Of a stretch of DNA of 64,000 bases, positions 39,973 to 51,700 are shown piece after piece. This DNA is from Serpula lacrymans var. lacrymans S7.9. Lineage: Eukaryota; Basidiomycota; Agaricomycetes; Boletales; Serpulaceae. The position numbers and the translations under genes were made by a program. Position 1 is the first letter of the stretch. Each line of letters opens with the position of its first letter. The stretch lies in NCBI RefSeq assembly GCF_000218685.1, contig NW_006763304.1, positions 1,031,368 through 1,095,367 on the forward strand, given 5' to 3'. The notes below the pieces were generated by a model. It did no database searches, had not been told where the DNA came from, and saw only the letters and a list, made by a program, of their open reading frames with translations.

Positions 39973-41358
39973 ATGGGCGGCCATTCATCTAAGCAGATTC
40001 ATTTTAACCCAGTCACTGACTTACCGGACTTGACTGGTAAAGTGATTCTCATCACGGGTGGAAAGTGAGTGCAGGGCGCTGTCCTCTGCTCTGTGTGTTT
40101 GACTAGGCTCCACAGCGCCGGAATAGGATATGCTACTGTTAGGCACCTCGCTCGTCATGGTGCCAAAGTTTATATGGCAGCTCGAAACGAGGCAAAGGCG
40201 AAAGAAGCCATCGCTCAGCTCAACGCGGAGGGACTCGGACCAGGTAATGGGGAAATTGTGTGGCTAGAGCTGGATTTGAAAGATATTCGCAATGCAAAGA
40301 AGGCTGCTGAAGAATTCATGACCAAGGAGGACAAACTCGATGTGCTCAGTACGCCCTTCTTCTTTAATCAGTCCGCAGGCGTGCTAATTGAATAATTTGT
40401 TCTTACTGATTGCTCAGTCCATAATGCTGCGACGTAAGCGCTTACTCTAATTAAGCACGGTTCCTTAAACGCTATAATGATGGCAGAGTAACCGAGAGCT
40501 ATAATCGAGATGTCGATGGTGAGTTTTGTCATGATCTACCGTGACTTAGTAAAACCTGTTCACTTACCAACTTTTGGATAAAGGAATATCGAATATCATG
40601 ATGACAAAGTACGTTTCAAATATCGTGGTCAATGTTGTACACATAGACTTTGACGTCTTGCTAGTATGATCAGTCCATTTATTCTGACAGAGGCTCTGCT
40701 TCCTACCCTAAAACGAACGGCAGCAGAGCCGAACTCAGACGTGCGTGTTGTCGTTGTGCGTAGCCTTTCATTCAGTATTCTGCTACACGAATAAAGCCGA
40801 TATTATTGCAGGTGGCTTCAGAGGGACATCGATACGTGCCATCTGGAGCTCGATTCAGAAACAAAGAAGATTTAAACAAAGACTGTAGTAAATCTTACGT
40901 ACCGCCATTTTCAAGATATTGTCGGTGTATTTATATAATCCGAACACTGCATCTATTCAACATTCTTCATAATTACAGGCTTGACCAAACTCGCCAACAT
41001 CCTCTATGCAAAAGAGCTTCAAAGGCAATTTACAGTTGCAGGGGAGCATATCACAGTTGTTTCACTCCATCCTGGAGCAGTGAACACCTTCGCGCACAAG
41101 TTGTATTTTGAGAGCCTCGTCAGGGTCTTAATCTATCCATTTTTCGTAACCCCAGACATTGGAGGTTGGACGCCGGCTTTTGCAGCTGCATCGAACGATG
41201 TCAAAGAACAGGCGGAGAAATATCAGGGAGCATATCTCATTCCTGTGGGCAAAGTTACAGAGCCGTCGAAGAAGGCGAACAGCGACGAGCTCGCCAGGGA
41301 GTTATGGGAGACTATAGAGAGGACGTTGGCTGATATTAAAGATTGGCGCGATTGTTAG
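39973..41358 (+). CDS. Short-chain dehydrogenase/reductase (retinol dehydrogenase/oxidoreductase type)
   Basis: This is an NAD(P)-dependent oxidoreductase of the classical SDR fold. It starts MGGHSSKQIHFNPVTDLPDL. The cofactor loop ILITGGNAGIG is formed across the first intron. The second nucleotide-binding element is VYMAARNEAKAKEA, with AARN suiting NADP. HNAA stands in place of NNAG. The catalytic motif YCLTK (YxxxK) is made by joining 40919 to 40979. Seven or so introns interrupt it, with a stop at 41358. Similar fungal genes are annotated as retinol-dehydrogenase-like; the substrate is not known. It is followed by RPP1 on the same strand, 211 bases downstream. Confidence 0.87.
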
Positions 41359-41569
41359 AACATGCTGTATAACTTCATCGTACAGTTGAATATTTAGTAG
41401 TAGTAGTAACTTGGTAGTAACGGTGGCTATCAACAAAATTGGTTAGCAAAGGACTTTCGGCAAAGTCCCTAGCCCTAACCTAATGCCATTGCCCAGCCCT
41501 TTTACAACCAACTTGAAACCGTGGACCAGGTTCAATTCAGGAAGTCTCTCGGAGGGTCATCCATCAACA

Positions 41570-43098
41570 ATGTTCTTCGACCTCAATGTACCTGTACCAG
41601 ACATTGGCCCATCAGGATTGTCGCAGCCAAAGAAAGGGAAAGGGAAACAACCTCAAGCGCAGGGAGAACCTTTACTTCATACACTGGGTCAAGTCAGAGC
41701 GATAGAAGCTCGCATAGATTTGCTTGTACATTGTCAGTATTGTGTATTGTCATCATTTATGGTACTTGATCTAATGGTTTGCAAGCATAGTAGGATATAG
41801 TGTAATCGCATTTAATCAAACCGTGCACAAAAAGATCGATCCCAAAAACCACACCAATATCCTCAACGGTCTGATTACACAGCTGAAGAGGAGGCAAGGG
41901 GTTGTATTCCTGAAGAGACTCACTATAATACTAGATGATGATAGCGAGAAAGGCTTTGGTTTGGTAAATCCACGTCTTTCCTTTCTAAATACGACGTTGA
42001 CCTTTGGCTGCATCGCTGGTCGATAACCTGCAGACTAACGCAAACACTTCACTTGTCGATCCATACGACGTAATCTCCCTAGCGCCGACGACTGCAACGA
42101 CGTTTTCTCTTGCATGTCTAACACACAGCCTCCCTTCACCTCTTACTGCACATATCATCTCACTACCTCTATCCCTCCCTCGTCTCCCTTTCCAGCTCAA
42201 GCACACCTTGGTGCGCACAGCAATAAAGAATGGGGCTGTCTTCGAGATAAACTATGCTGGAGCTATCGGTGGTGAAGTTGAAGCAAGCATAGTACAGATA
42301 AGTGGCGGCGAAAGTGGTGTTAGCGCCAAGCGCAACTGGTGGGCTGCGGCCAGGGAAGTGGTGCGCGTTACCAAAGGGAAGGGTCTTGTTGTAAGTGGTG
42401 ATGTGACCGGCGAGGCCGATTACAGGGCCCCCAGAGACATTACGAATCTGTAAGTGGAGTCGAATCCAAGTTGCTGGAAGGTTCTTAAGGCATGCGTTCC
42501 CCCTACACGTTTTCTCAACTATTACATCTTCATTTAGGATCTCATTACTTGGTTTGCCACAAAACGTAGCTCACGACGCGTCTACAGCCACAGCAAAATC
42601 ACTCATCGTGCGATGTCGTACGTCTTTTATGTCAAACTGTATAATTACCCCAGAATGAGAGCTGAACTTGACCATTATTATTTACCAGATACTCGCAAAA
42701 CTTACCGGGCAGTCTTGTCAGAGCCCAAGCTGGTGATGCCTAAAGCAGCCGAAGAATCATATTTATCCTCTCCCACCCCGTTACCGACGGAGAGTGTGTT
42801 GGGTAGCCATCTTGAACGCGACACGAAGCTGTCTCAAGCTTTCGAGCAACTACAAACACCGATAATATCTTCCGACATTCCTTCGTTGCTCGACCCCTCG
42901 ATCACAAAGCAGGATGGGCTGTCACAAGAAAGCAAAAAACGTGTCCGCGATGAAGATGATGAGCTTGGAGGACTGCATAACAAACAAGTGGTTAGAAGCA
43001 AAGGACCTCATGAGAATGCCACTACTGATTTGAACGAGAACGAAAGTGCCCGCCGCAAGAAGAAGAAGAAAAAGGACAAAATGGGAGGAACCTCATAG
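41570..43098 (+). CDS. RPP1: Ribonuclease P/MRP protein subunit Rpp30 (RPP1)
   Basis: The protein is a core subunit of RNase P and RNase MRP, which process the 5' end of tRNA precursors and rRNA precursors in the nucleus and nucleolus. The start MFFDLNVPVPD matches the typical N-terminus of the p30 family (DLN...P). The family continues with GYSVIAFNQTV, DPYDVISLAPTTATTFSLAC, FEINYAGAIGG and LVVSGD. The fold is a PHP-like TIM barrel. Introns lie at about 41732-41790, 41964-42032, 42451-42538 and 42619-42689. The C-terminal third is low complexity and ends in a Lys run (KKKKKKDK), a likely nucleolar targeting stretch, stopping at 43098. The family is clear; the second exon border is less sure. 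Confidence 0.88.
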
Positions 43099-43410
43099 AT
43101 GTAATGTATACATTCCTCAAACGACAGTTTTGACAGTGCTTCTCGGAGCTGCGGAAGATAAGAATCTCAAAAAATTCTCATACTTGTCTACATTTCCCAG
43201 AAGTTTCGTCTCTGGCTTGGTTCTGCTCCCCCACCTGCGGTTCGGATCCGCCACGCTCTATAGCGTGATTAATATGATAAATACTAGTGCTCAAAATATA
43301 CACACCAGAATTCACCCCACAAGATACATTAGTAAAAAAAATAGTAGCAAAAAAGACAAATTTGGACTACAGGATACTCCGAGCAGTCGACGAAATTACG
43401 AGTATTGTCA
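43099..43410. other. Convergent 3' region between RPP1 and the AYR1-like gene
   Basis: These 312 bases separate two stop codons. No gene was recognised. Confidence 0.5.
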
Positions 43411-44453
43411 TCAAATCTTTCCAATCGATCTCCAGGTAAGCCAAAGTGCCAAAGCCCTGGGTAGCCACTTCAAGAAGGAGATACGAACAGTGTTTTTACC
43501 CAACGAATAATACGTTGGTGGACTGGGGCTCAAAATTTTTGATACTACTGTTTTAGCAAACTCGTCCGTATCCAAAGCACCTTTGGATTGGCTGATGTTC
43601 ATACGTGCAATGATCTTATCGATGTAAGGCTTGTACAATGAGTCGAGCGGCATGTTGTAAGTGGCTGCTTGGTTGCTTGAGATGTTGGATTTGACACCAC
43701 CTGGTGCAACGAGCATTACTTTGACATTGAAAGGACCACATTCCATTGCTAACACATCACTGATGGAGTGAAGTGCTGCCTTAGATGCACAATAGAGGCC
43801 ATTCCAGGGCGTGGGACTGCAAGAAAAAGATGAAATCAACAGTTCGTAGAATATCCGCTATTACTCACATTTCACCGACAACAGACCCAATATTCACCAC
43901 GAGGCCACTTCTGCGCTCCACCATAGATGGCAGGACAGCCTTCGCGACTTGCAGAGGAGCATACGTATTTACTTCAAAGGTTTTTCTTGCTTGGTCCATT
44001 GAAACGTCGAGGAGAGGACCTGAAGGATTGGGGTGATTTAGCGTCTGATGATATTGCCTTTTTCATGTAGCCCACGGGACAGATTGCTACGACTTCAAGA
44101 TACTCACCAATAGAAATTCCTCCCGCGTTGTTGACAAGTACATCGATTCTGCCGGTGTCGTCCAAAATGGTTTTCACTACGTCCTGAATATTACTTTCAT
44201 TCGTAACGTCAAGCACAAGCTTATGGATTGTTGGGTCGCTGAAGTCATCCATAGTTTCCAGTCGTCGAGCAGTGGCATAGACGATGCATCCTTGTCCAGC
44301 AAAGCGCTCGCAACTGTTTTGAGATTGGTGAATGGTTCTATCGAAAAGAATTTCGGGGCCACTCGCTTACAGGTTGAAGCCAATGCCTCCCTTCGAACAT
44401 CCCGTGACAAGGACGACTTTCTGTCTTTCAAGCTTCTTCGAGTCTAATGCCAT
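43411..44453 (-). CDS. Short-chain dehydrogenase similar to 1-acyl-dihydroxyacetone-phosphate reductase (AYR1-like)
   Basis: It starts MALDSKKLERQKVVLVTGCS (44453) and has the cofactor loop VTGCSKGGIG. After intron 1 it continues CERFAGQGCIVYATARR. LVNNAGG (about 44120) and the catalytic GLYCASKAAL (YxxxK, about 43780) follow. The C-terminal part (SFLKWLPRALALWLTWRSIGK) is hydrophobic and may touch a membrane. Three introns are used. TGCSxGGIG with an ATARR second element is typical of fungal AYR1-like reductases, which make 1-acylglycerol-3-phosphate with NADPH on lipid droplets and the ER. Other SDRs share these motifs, so the substrate is inferred. It is in the opposite orientation to RPP1. 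Confidence 0.85.
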
Positions 44454-47420
44454 ATGGTGTTGATAGGGAACGTGGGGGTACCATGGCCATTACCTAACGC
44501 TACCAAGTCTTTGTTCTCTAGCTTCTTTTACACAGGATTCGCTCCATTACGCCTCAATGGCCCGGACTCGGTGAAATGATGCGGACTAACTCAATCCATT
44601 AGGTTAGTAGTACTATATATAATATATATATATATTTGCGATGCAATACGATATTGATAAGACTGGACATTTCATCGACTAACGCCATGAAACCATTGAG
44701 CATGAAATGCAAACTGATCATCATTCTCTGGGACGCACTTTCTGGACATGTGTGGAAACTATCCCAGGAATAGTGTACCCGACTCTCACAATGCAAGTCG
44801 TGAGAGGGACTATCATCCCCGGTAAAGAGCTGTGGGAGAGACGGCGGTCTTGTTGTCTGATAAAGCACAAAACTGGAAGAAACTCTTCGGAAAAACTCAA
44901 TCAACGGTCGGCGGTTGCATGGGAGTCATCGTATCAGATACACAGGTAACCGGACAGGTTTTGACCAGAGTCACGGAACTTTCACGCGTGGGTCGAATTA
45001 TGATTGGAGCCTTGGAGTCGGTGCAAGTTGATAAGCTCTGAATTAGGGCTTGTCATACCGCAAACTTCGAGTGGTAGATCGGTGCTTTTGTAGTGCTTGA
45101 GAAAACACAAGCCAGCTGCATGCGTTTACGAGCGCTTTCTTTCACCTATCTCCCCTCCAATCCAATGGCCTACCTTACCATCATTCAGTCGATGTCAGGT
45201 ACCGTGATATCCTAGGAAGTGACATCCCTCAGTTACAGTCAAAATCGGATTCATTAGACATATGTAATTACCTTAACACTCATCAAACCTGTACAATCCA
45301 GTCTACTAGAGCACAGTCCGAGGGAAATGTCGAAAAAATATATGCGCTGCCATCGCATTTTTTTCAACTCTCTCTTGGCGGCCCCGAAAGTAAGAGGAAG
45401 CCAGCCATGGGCCTAATATAGACTGCTGTGATGAAGTGCAAAAACGCCGTCATGAGTCGTCATGAGGCCATGCGAGATGGAAGACCAGTTCACGTTTCCG
45501 AGGACAGGTTCTTGACGGGTTTAAAGAGGCAGCATAAGTAAAAGTGCCACAGCTAATCTCAGCGTACCCGGAAAGATACTTTTATCGATCCCGCGATACC
45601 ACGCCTAATTCTGATCAGTGCTCCGAGTTTTACGAGTGTTGCAATGTTCTTGGATAACCATAGTTGAGGATTGTTTGTTTGATAATGACTGGTTCCAGCA
45701 TCTACTCTCAGCCCCATTTATAGGACATTCTGCGGAAGCGAGGACTCTTTGACATCTATCTTGTATCTGCACATGGTGTTTGATGTGCACAGTTCAGGGG
45801 TGGCTGTTTAGAGCGTCGTGAAGATAGGTCAAAGACACGGTCAGGAGTAGTATATTTCACTTACCTACAAAAAATATGTGCCGAGTAACCACAGAGCTAA
45901 ATGAGTAAGCTACGTCAAAGTGAAGGACCGATTTCGAAAATGAATCTGACGATCATACCGGTGACTAAGTCCCAAGTTATTTTCACCGGATGGTTTGTAT
46001 TGAAAGTGATTGATACAAGACAGGTGGGATCAGCGCTGAGTTCGATATGTAGCCTGGACCGATACAACAACTTGGATATCCATGAGAACACAAAGGGGCA
46101 GTCCGAGTGCCCCGGGCGACGTCCATGGATGCGAAGTTATCAGATCAAGCAGCTAGCACATGTGAACGGCTGTGAGACTTTTTCTAGATGATACGATTAC
46201 AACAATAACTGACAGCCCTTCTCAACCGTAGCAACTGTCGTAGGGGTGAGAATGAATGGCGGGATTGAAACAAGCCCTTGGTGACACCCAGGCAAAGCTG
46301 TGGCGGAGTGGAAAGGACCAACTAGAAATGATCGAATATAGCAACAATCCGGGTAAAAGGCCTGGCCCATCTCGAACGATGGGAGTCATTGCCTTTCTGC
46401 GCCATATGCGCATGAAAGCGCAAGACTTTATTGTGGACATGAATTGGCGGTCTTGACGAGGCTTGGATGAAGGTAGGACGAAAAGGATTGATAGTGACCG
46501 CGCCAATATTTTGTGAGATGGAGGCTGGCACTGAAAGGAGTGTGGCAATCATCGAGTCATGTAGGATACACTACCTCGGAGATTACCGTGGGCAGCCACG
46601 TCAGTATTCAAGCTATATTCAAGTTCGGACAACAAAGAGACGCCGCCGACTTCTTTCTTTATTTTATACCATCCTCACCTCATGCCATCCGTTGTCCTGG
46701 TCGGCGTGTACGAAGCAGATCTGACATCTCTGCGTGCCACAGGGATACTATATCTGGTACCAGCGATCAACTTCCAGTGCTTCGTGAGAGCCCCATCTTT
46801 GCCTCGTCTTTGCAATGTTTCGCCCAGTATCAGTCCTAATCATTTCATAAACCCGTAAAATCATTGCCACGTTGCCTTTATTGAACAGACAGACACAATG
46901 TCACTCTTAATACTTCAGCGGGAGACTCGCTTCGAGCATTCTATGCAGCATCACCGCTTCCTGCAGCATGTGAGTAACAAACATTATGGTTTAGAGCCTG
47001 AGATATCTACAATAATACTAATTTGTATCAGATAAGATAATTTTGGCGTTCGTTCGTTTGCCGCGCAACGCTGACCTTCACTTCGATAGTTCTGACAGAC
47101 CCCGCTTACTGCTTCAATCTCATCAACTCGTCCAGTGTTCCGGGTTCTTTTATCCACACCTGATGATTTTCCCGTCCTGTGCAGGACTATGGTCTGCCTG
47201 TGAATTAAAGGACCGGCTTTCGTGATTGTTGCGACGTGTTAGCCCGTCGATCGAGGGCGAATCTCTGTCTTTGCTATCATCTCAGCGCCAGCAGATGTGA
47301 ATATATAATCTCCCGGTTTCCCGCATCTTCAGCCGTGTGTTTAAAAGGCAGTTGAGTACTTAGCGATAACCTGACTCCCCCGAACGAGTTCCCCTGAGCA
47401 TCCATTTTGCTGTAGTGACC
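44454..47420. other. Long intergenic region before the ferric reductase
   Basis: These 2967 bases carry only short, unconvincing frames on both strands. An AT repeat lies near 44610-44635. Near the right end are a double GATA site (47027-47040) and a TATA-like AATATATAA (about 47300). Nothing else was recognised. Confidence 0.5.
47027..47040 (+). promoter_or_regulatory. Iron-responsive GATA-factor site (ATCWGATAA type)
   Basis: The sequence ATCAGATAAGATAA holds an exact ATCWGATAA followed by an overlapping second AGATAA. Fungal iron repressors of the Urbs1/SREA/Fep1 family bind this consensus. It lies 381-394 bases before the ATG of a ferric reductase gene, where such a repressor would be expected to act. 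Confidence 0.6.
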
Positions 47421-49875
47421 ATGGACGCATCAATGCTTGCGAAAACAAAGGGTCCCACTGACTCAACCTTGCGCGTTGCGAGGACCAAGTTGTACCCCAA
47501 GCAAGCATGGTACTGCCTTGCTCTGTTCATTTTCATCATTGGTATCTTCCAGTGGGCATCGTACATACACTCCAAGTTTGCTAGGCGAAGGCGAGCGCAA
47601 GGCAGTGCTGCTGATCCGGAGCTGGCATCTCCACCAGTTAGACATGCATTATCCCTTGCACGCATTCCTCTCGCTCTCATAAATATTTATCGCGTGGTCG
47701 CTTTCCGCTGGACTCTGGAGATCGGGAAATCTTACACGCTCAATATGGCTGAAGTTTTTGTGACCATGGCTTATATTATCTTTCTTTACGTCTGGGCTTT
47801 CATTAATAGTTCGTATTTTATCGTTGTTGTATGGTCACTGCGTTAATCATCTAACCTCTTTGAATCTTCTAGCAACTGATCTCGAGGGTCAAAAACTTGA
47901 CATATCTTATTGGTATAATCGCGCTGGAACACTCGCATCAAGTCAGTTCCCTCTGATTGCTGCCCTTGGAACCAAGAACAATCTAGTCACACGCAAGTTC
48001 AGAGCACTCTTTTAATTTATCATCCGCTAATTCCATCGATATTTTCTAGTCGTCACCGGTATTAGTTATGACAGAGTAAGATTTTGCATACTTTGATTTC
48101 GTGTCCCACACTTATCAAGGCTTTAGTTGAACTATGTGCACCGAATGATGGCTCGAGTTGTAGTTATCTTGCTTTGGGTGCATGCTGGGAGTGAGGTTGT
48201 CTACTACGCTGAGTATGCGCATTCATCACCAAGTCTGGATACATTTTTCTCACATACTTTTCAGATTCAAAGGCGATTTAGCTCAATCCTGGCTCCGCTG
48301 TGGCTTAGTTGCAATTATTGCATTGACTTTGTTGTGCTTTGTGTCCTTGCGACCCGTCAGGGCAAATGCATACGAGTTCTTCTTCTATACTCACTTCGCA
48401 ATGGTCTTGTAGGTACCACTTTTTCTCACATTTTCCATGGGCTGATTCACTTGGACACAGAATCTTCCTCGTCACTGCTTACTTTCACACTAACTACCAG
48501 AGGTAAGCATACCATAATTGCCTTCGGTTTACATTAATGTAACATTATATCAGCCTTGGATATTGGATTTGGCCTTCCTTTGTTTTCTGGGCCCTCGATC
48601 GTTTCATTCGTGTTTGTCGCCTTATTGTCTTCAACCACTCCTACTTTGGTTTTAGGTCTGGTTCTACCATGGACGCCACAACAGAACTCCTTGATGACAA
48701 TAATGTCCGCCTCCGCTTACATCGCCCGAGCCACTTTCACTGGAGCCCTGGTCAGACCGCCTATCTCATCATGCCTTCCGTATCCAAGCTTCCATTCGAG
48801 GCTCATCCATTCACCATTGCAAGCTTTGATTCTAATCTCTTTGATTCCGTGGAGGAAGCCCCTGTCACTGAAAAGGGTGAGAAAAGGAAAAGCTTGGCAG
48901 AACACGCACTTGGGAAAAGTACTCCATTCTGGAAGGAAGTTGTTTTCTTTGTCGGCGTCCAAGAAGGTTTTACAAAGCGCTTGAAGGATGTAGCGTTGAA
49001 GGGAGGAAAGGTTAAAGTGTTTATCGATGGACCCTATGGTCCTTCTCCCGACTTGGGGTCTTTTGATACATCGATCTTCATTGCGGGTAAGTGTATAATA
49101 TGCATTTTGACTTCTATTCCCCTTTTCTCAAAATATGTAGGTGGATCTGGTATCTCTTATACGCTTCCCAACTTCTTGGATGTCATAGAGTCAGTGAATT
49201 ACATCTTCCGAACACACATATTCTCATGCTTGCGTTTCGACATACAGGAAAGTTCGTGATGGAAAAAGCATTTGTCGACGTGTTGTATTCGTTTGGTCGA
49301 TCCGTGAAAATGGTAAGCCTATTTGGATGTCAGTAAGTCGCAAACATTGATTTTTGTACCGCCAGATCATCTGTACTGGATTGATGATACCCTCATCAAA
49401 GCAATTCAACTGGCACCGCCACATCTCGCTGTTGATATTCGTATCCACGTCACCGGCGCACGCACAACTGTCGCACCGCTAGAACAGGCTTACGGCGATG
49501 ATGACACTGAGTCAATTCACTCTGATTCCCGCTCTGAAATTGCAGAGCATGAATACAACGAGGTCGTGGATAAAAGCAAAGATTCCATCCTTGCTATGAG
49601 CGCTGTGAGAGTAGAGAACGGAAGACCGAATTTAGATGGGATCTTGAAAGAGGAAGTCGGTATGGCTACCGGAAGGATGTCCGTCAGTGGTGCGTAAAGT
49701 TTGGCTTCCGTCTTCAGGCTCTGAGTTCTGACTATTATTTTATTCAGTGTGCGGGTCCCAGGCTGTTGCACGCGCCACTCGCAATGCCCTCCGCTTTCCT
49801 GTTTCCGGTCCTACCAGCGTTTTATCGGGCGGTCCCAGCGTAACCCTGCACATCGAATCCTTTGGCTACGCTTAG
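47421..49875 (+). CDS. Ferric/cupric reductase transmembrane component (FRE family)
   Basis: The enzyme passes electrons from NADPH across the plasma membrane through FAD and two haems to Fe(III), the first step of reductive iron uptake. It starts MDASMLAKTKGPTDSTLRVA with a membrane span soon after. The haem-binding His pairs are HRMMARVVVILLWVH and, in the next spans, FFFYTHFAM with VTAYFHTNYQ. The FAD motif is HPFTIAS (about 48810). The NADPH elements are GSGISYTLP after an intron at about 49087-49140, and VCGSQAVARATRN near the end. The stop is at 49875. Between them a loop with DTESIHSDSRSEIAEHEYNE is acidic and specific to this protein. The family is firm. Regulation by iron is suggested by the upstream GATA site. 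Confidence 0.92.
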
Positions 49876-50395
49876 CTAAGTTACTGGTGGCATGTTTGAT
49901 CAGCGCCCGAAGTTGCTAGGAATTATCTTGTACTACTCTCCTTTTTCTCCCATTGAACGATCTAATTCCTTAAACCTTATGTATAGCCCTATGAGTGTGT
50001 AACCAATATATTGTAGACAATTTTAGCCTGGTGTTCTGTATTTTAACCCACGTGTTCGAGCAAAGTTTATATGAAACCAAAAGTCTAGTCCCCAGCCTGT
50101 AAAGACAAAAATATCGCGAATACACGACAGCTGGAAAAAATATTGCTCGTGTCCTTGGGAATGCATACGACAATAATTCTCGGATCAATGCTCATGTTTG
50201 CGTTTCAAAATCCCGTGGATATTTCAAGTTATGCCTGAGTCACCACGAACGTCTGAGTTGAGAGCGAGTTATCACAACATACCGCATACATCGAGCAACT
50301 GCCATCACAATCTCGATCACGCATGGTCCCTGGTAGACGTATAGAAAGGTAATCTAAATATGTGTGCGATCTCTGCCAGCAATAGTCATAATTTA
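49876..50395. other. Convergent 3' region between ferric reductase and OYE-A
   Basis: These 520 bases between two stop codons hold no recognisable gene. Confidence 0.5.
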
Positions 50396-51700
50396 CACTC
50401 CTTCTCAGCTTCCTCGGCGAAGGGCCAATCTGTATATCCGATAGGAGTGAAGTTGCCTGGTTGATAATAGGCGGCTCTGTCACCAGGACTCAGAGGTATA
50501 TTTTTGAACAGTCGTAAGGGTAGGTCGGGCTGTGCAACAAGAAACGTCATTGTTCTCAAACTTGAGATAAAATGAAAGAAAACAGCGGGAGCAAACGTAC
50601 GTTTGGGATGAATTTTCTTCCAAACGCTATCAGGTTACCTGTGTTCTCAGCTACTTCCAGAGCACTCTCTCTTGTATACCCTCCTGCACTTATGAATGGT
50701 CTATCTACCCATATTTTGCGAAGGAAGTCGTTGTTATGGGAAGGGGGAACAAAGTCATTAAAATCAGAGCCCCCTTGGATACGCGGTTCGACGACATGGA
50801 TATAAGCGAGAGGATGTTTGAGGAATTGGTTTACTACATAGGAAAACGTCGGTACGGGGTCCTCCATGCACATGTCTACGATATTCGTCAGGAATGACAG
50901 GAAAATATGGATCAGTGGACATCTGAATTTACCTTGGAAAGGGCTCCATGGGCTCAAACGAATGGCAGTCTTCTGAGGGCCCACTGCATTGACCACAGCG
51001 TCGACGACTTCTAGAGCAAATCGAGACCTATTTTCGATGCTCCCACCGTACTCATCCGTACGCTTGTTGCTAACGTCTTGTAGAAATTGATCGATTAAGT
51101 ACCCATTAGCACCATGAATCTCGACTCCATCAAAGCCTGCCTTATGTACAGCATTTGAAGCTGCTGTAGCATAGGCCTGTACATACTCCTTGATCTCTGG
51201 AATGGTTAGTGACCGTGGCTTCGAAGGATGACCAGATATAGGGACATCCGAGGCAGAGACAAAGGGAGAGTTATTCTCTTTCTCCAATAGTACTGAAGCA
51301 TCGGCAGCACGGCCCAGTGCCCATAGCTGAAGGAAGATGAAAGACCCTTTGGAATGCACAGCATCTGTGATCTTAGATAAAGCGCGGATAACGTCAGCGC
51401 AAAAACAAAGGAAAGGAAAGGAAAATCCCCAAGCACCTTCTTCCACCCAGCGATTTGATCGTCAGTGTACACACCAGGAACATGGTCATAACCTCCTGCA
51501 TTCTGCGATATGAAGGTGGCTTCCGAGATTAAAAGTGTCCCTGGTAAACTACTGGCCCGCTGGGCATAATAAGTTGCAGCAAGAGGGCCTGGGACGTGGC
51601 TGGCCTGGGCTCTGAAACGAGTAAGAGGAGCCATCACAACGCGGTGCTTCAAAGTGACATCCCCGATTTGAATGGGATGAAAGAGTTTCGGAGACGACAT
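50396..51700 (-). CDS. Old Yellow Enzyme (NADPH dehydrogenase/ene reductase), copy A
   Basis: This FMN-dependent TIM-barrel reductase reduces activated C=C bonds of enals, enones and related compounds. It starts MSSPKLFHPIQIGDVTLKHR (51700). MAPLTRFRA, FIFLQLWALGR, the active-site motif EIHGANGYLIDQF (His, Asn, Tyr) and NKRTDEYGGSIENRSRF follow. ISAGGYTRESAL and LIAFGRKFIPN bind FMN phosphate. The last exon reads PDLPLRLFKNIPL to TPIGYTDWPFAEE and ends at 50396. Three introns occur: after AGWKK, after WSPFQG and after FGRKFIPN. They are at the same places as in copy B, so the two genes are tandem duplicates about 1.7 kb apart. Predicted length is about 375 residues. No targeting signal is seen. 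Confidence 0.92.

Noticed and set aside
46222..46552. Overlapping frames of about 66-108 codons on both strands upstream of the ferric reductase
   Set aside because: There is no family resemblance, no splice continuity with neighbours, and the same length arises by chance in several places of this region.
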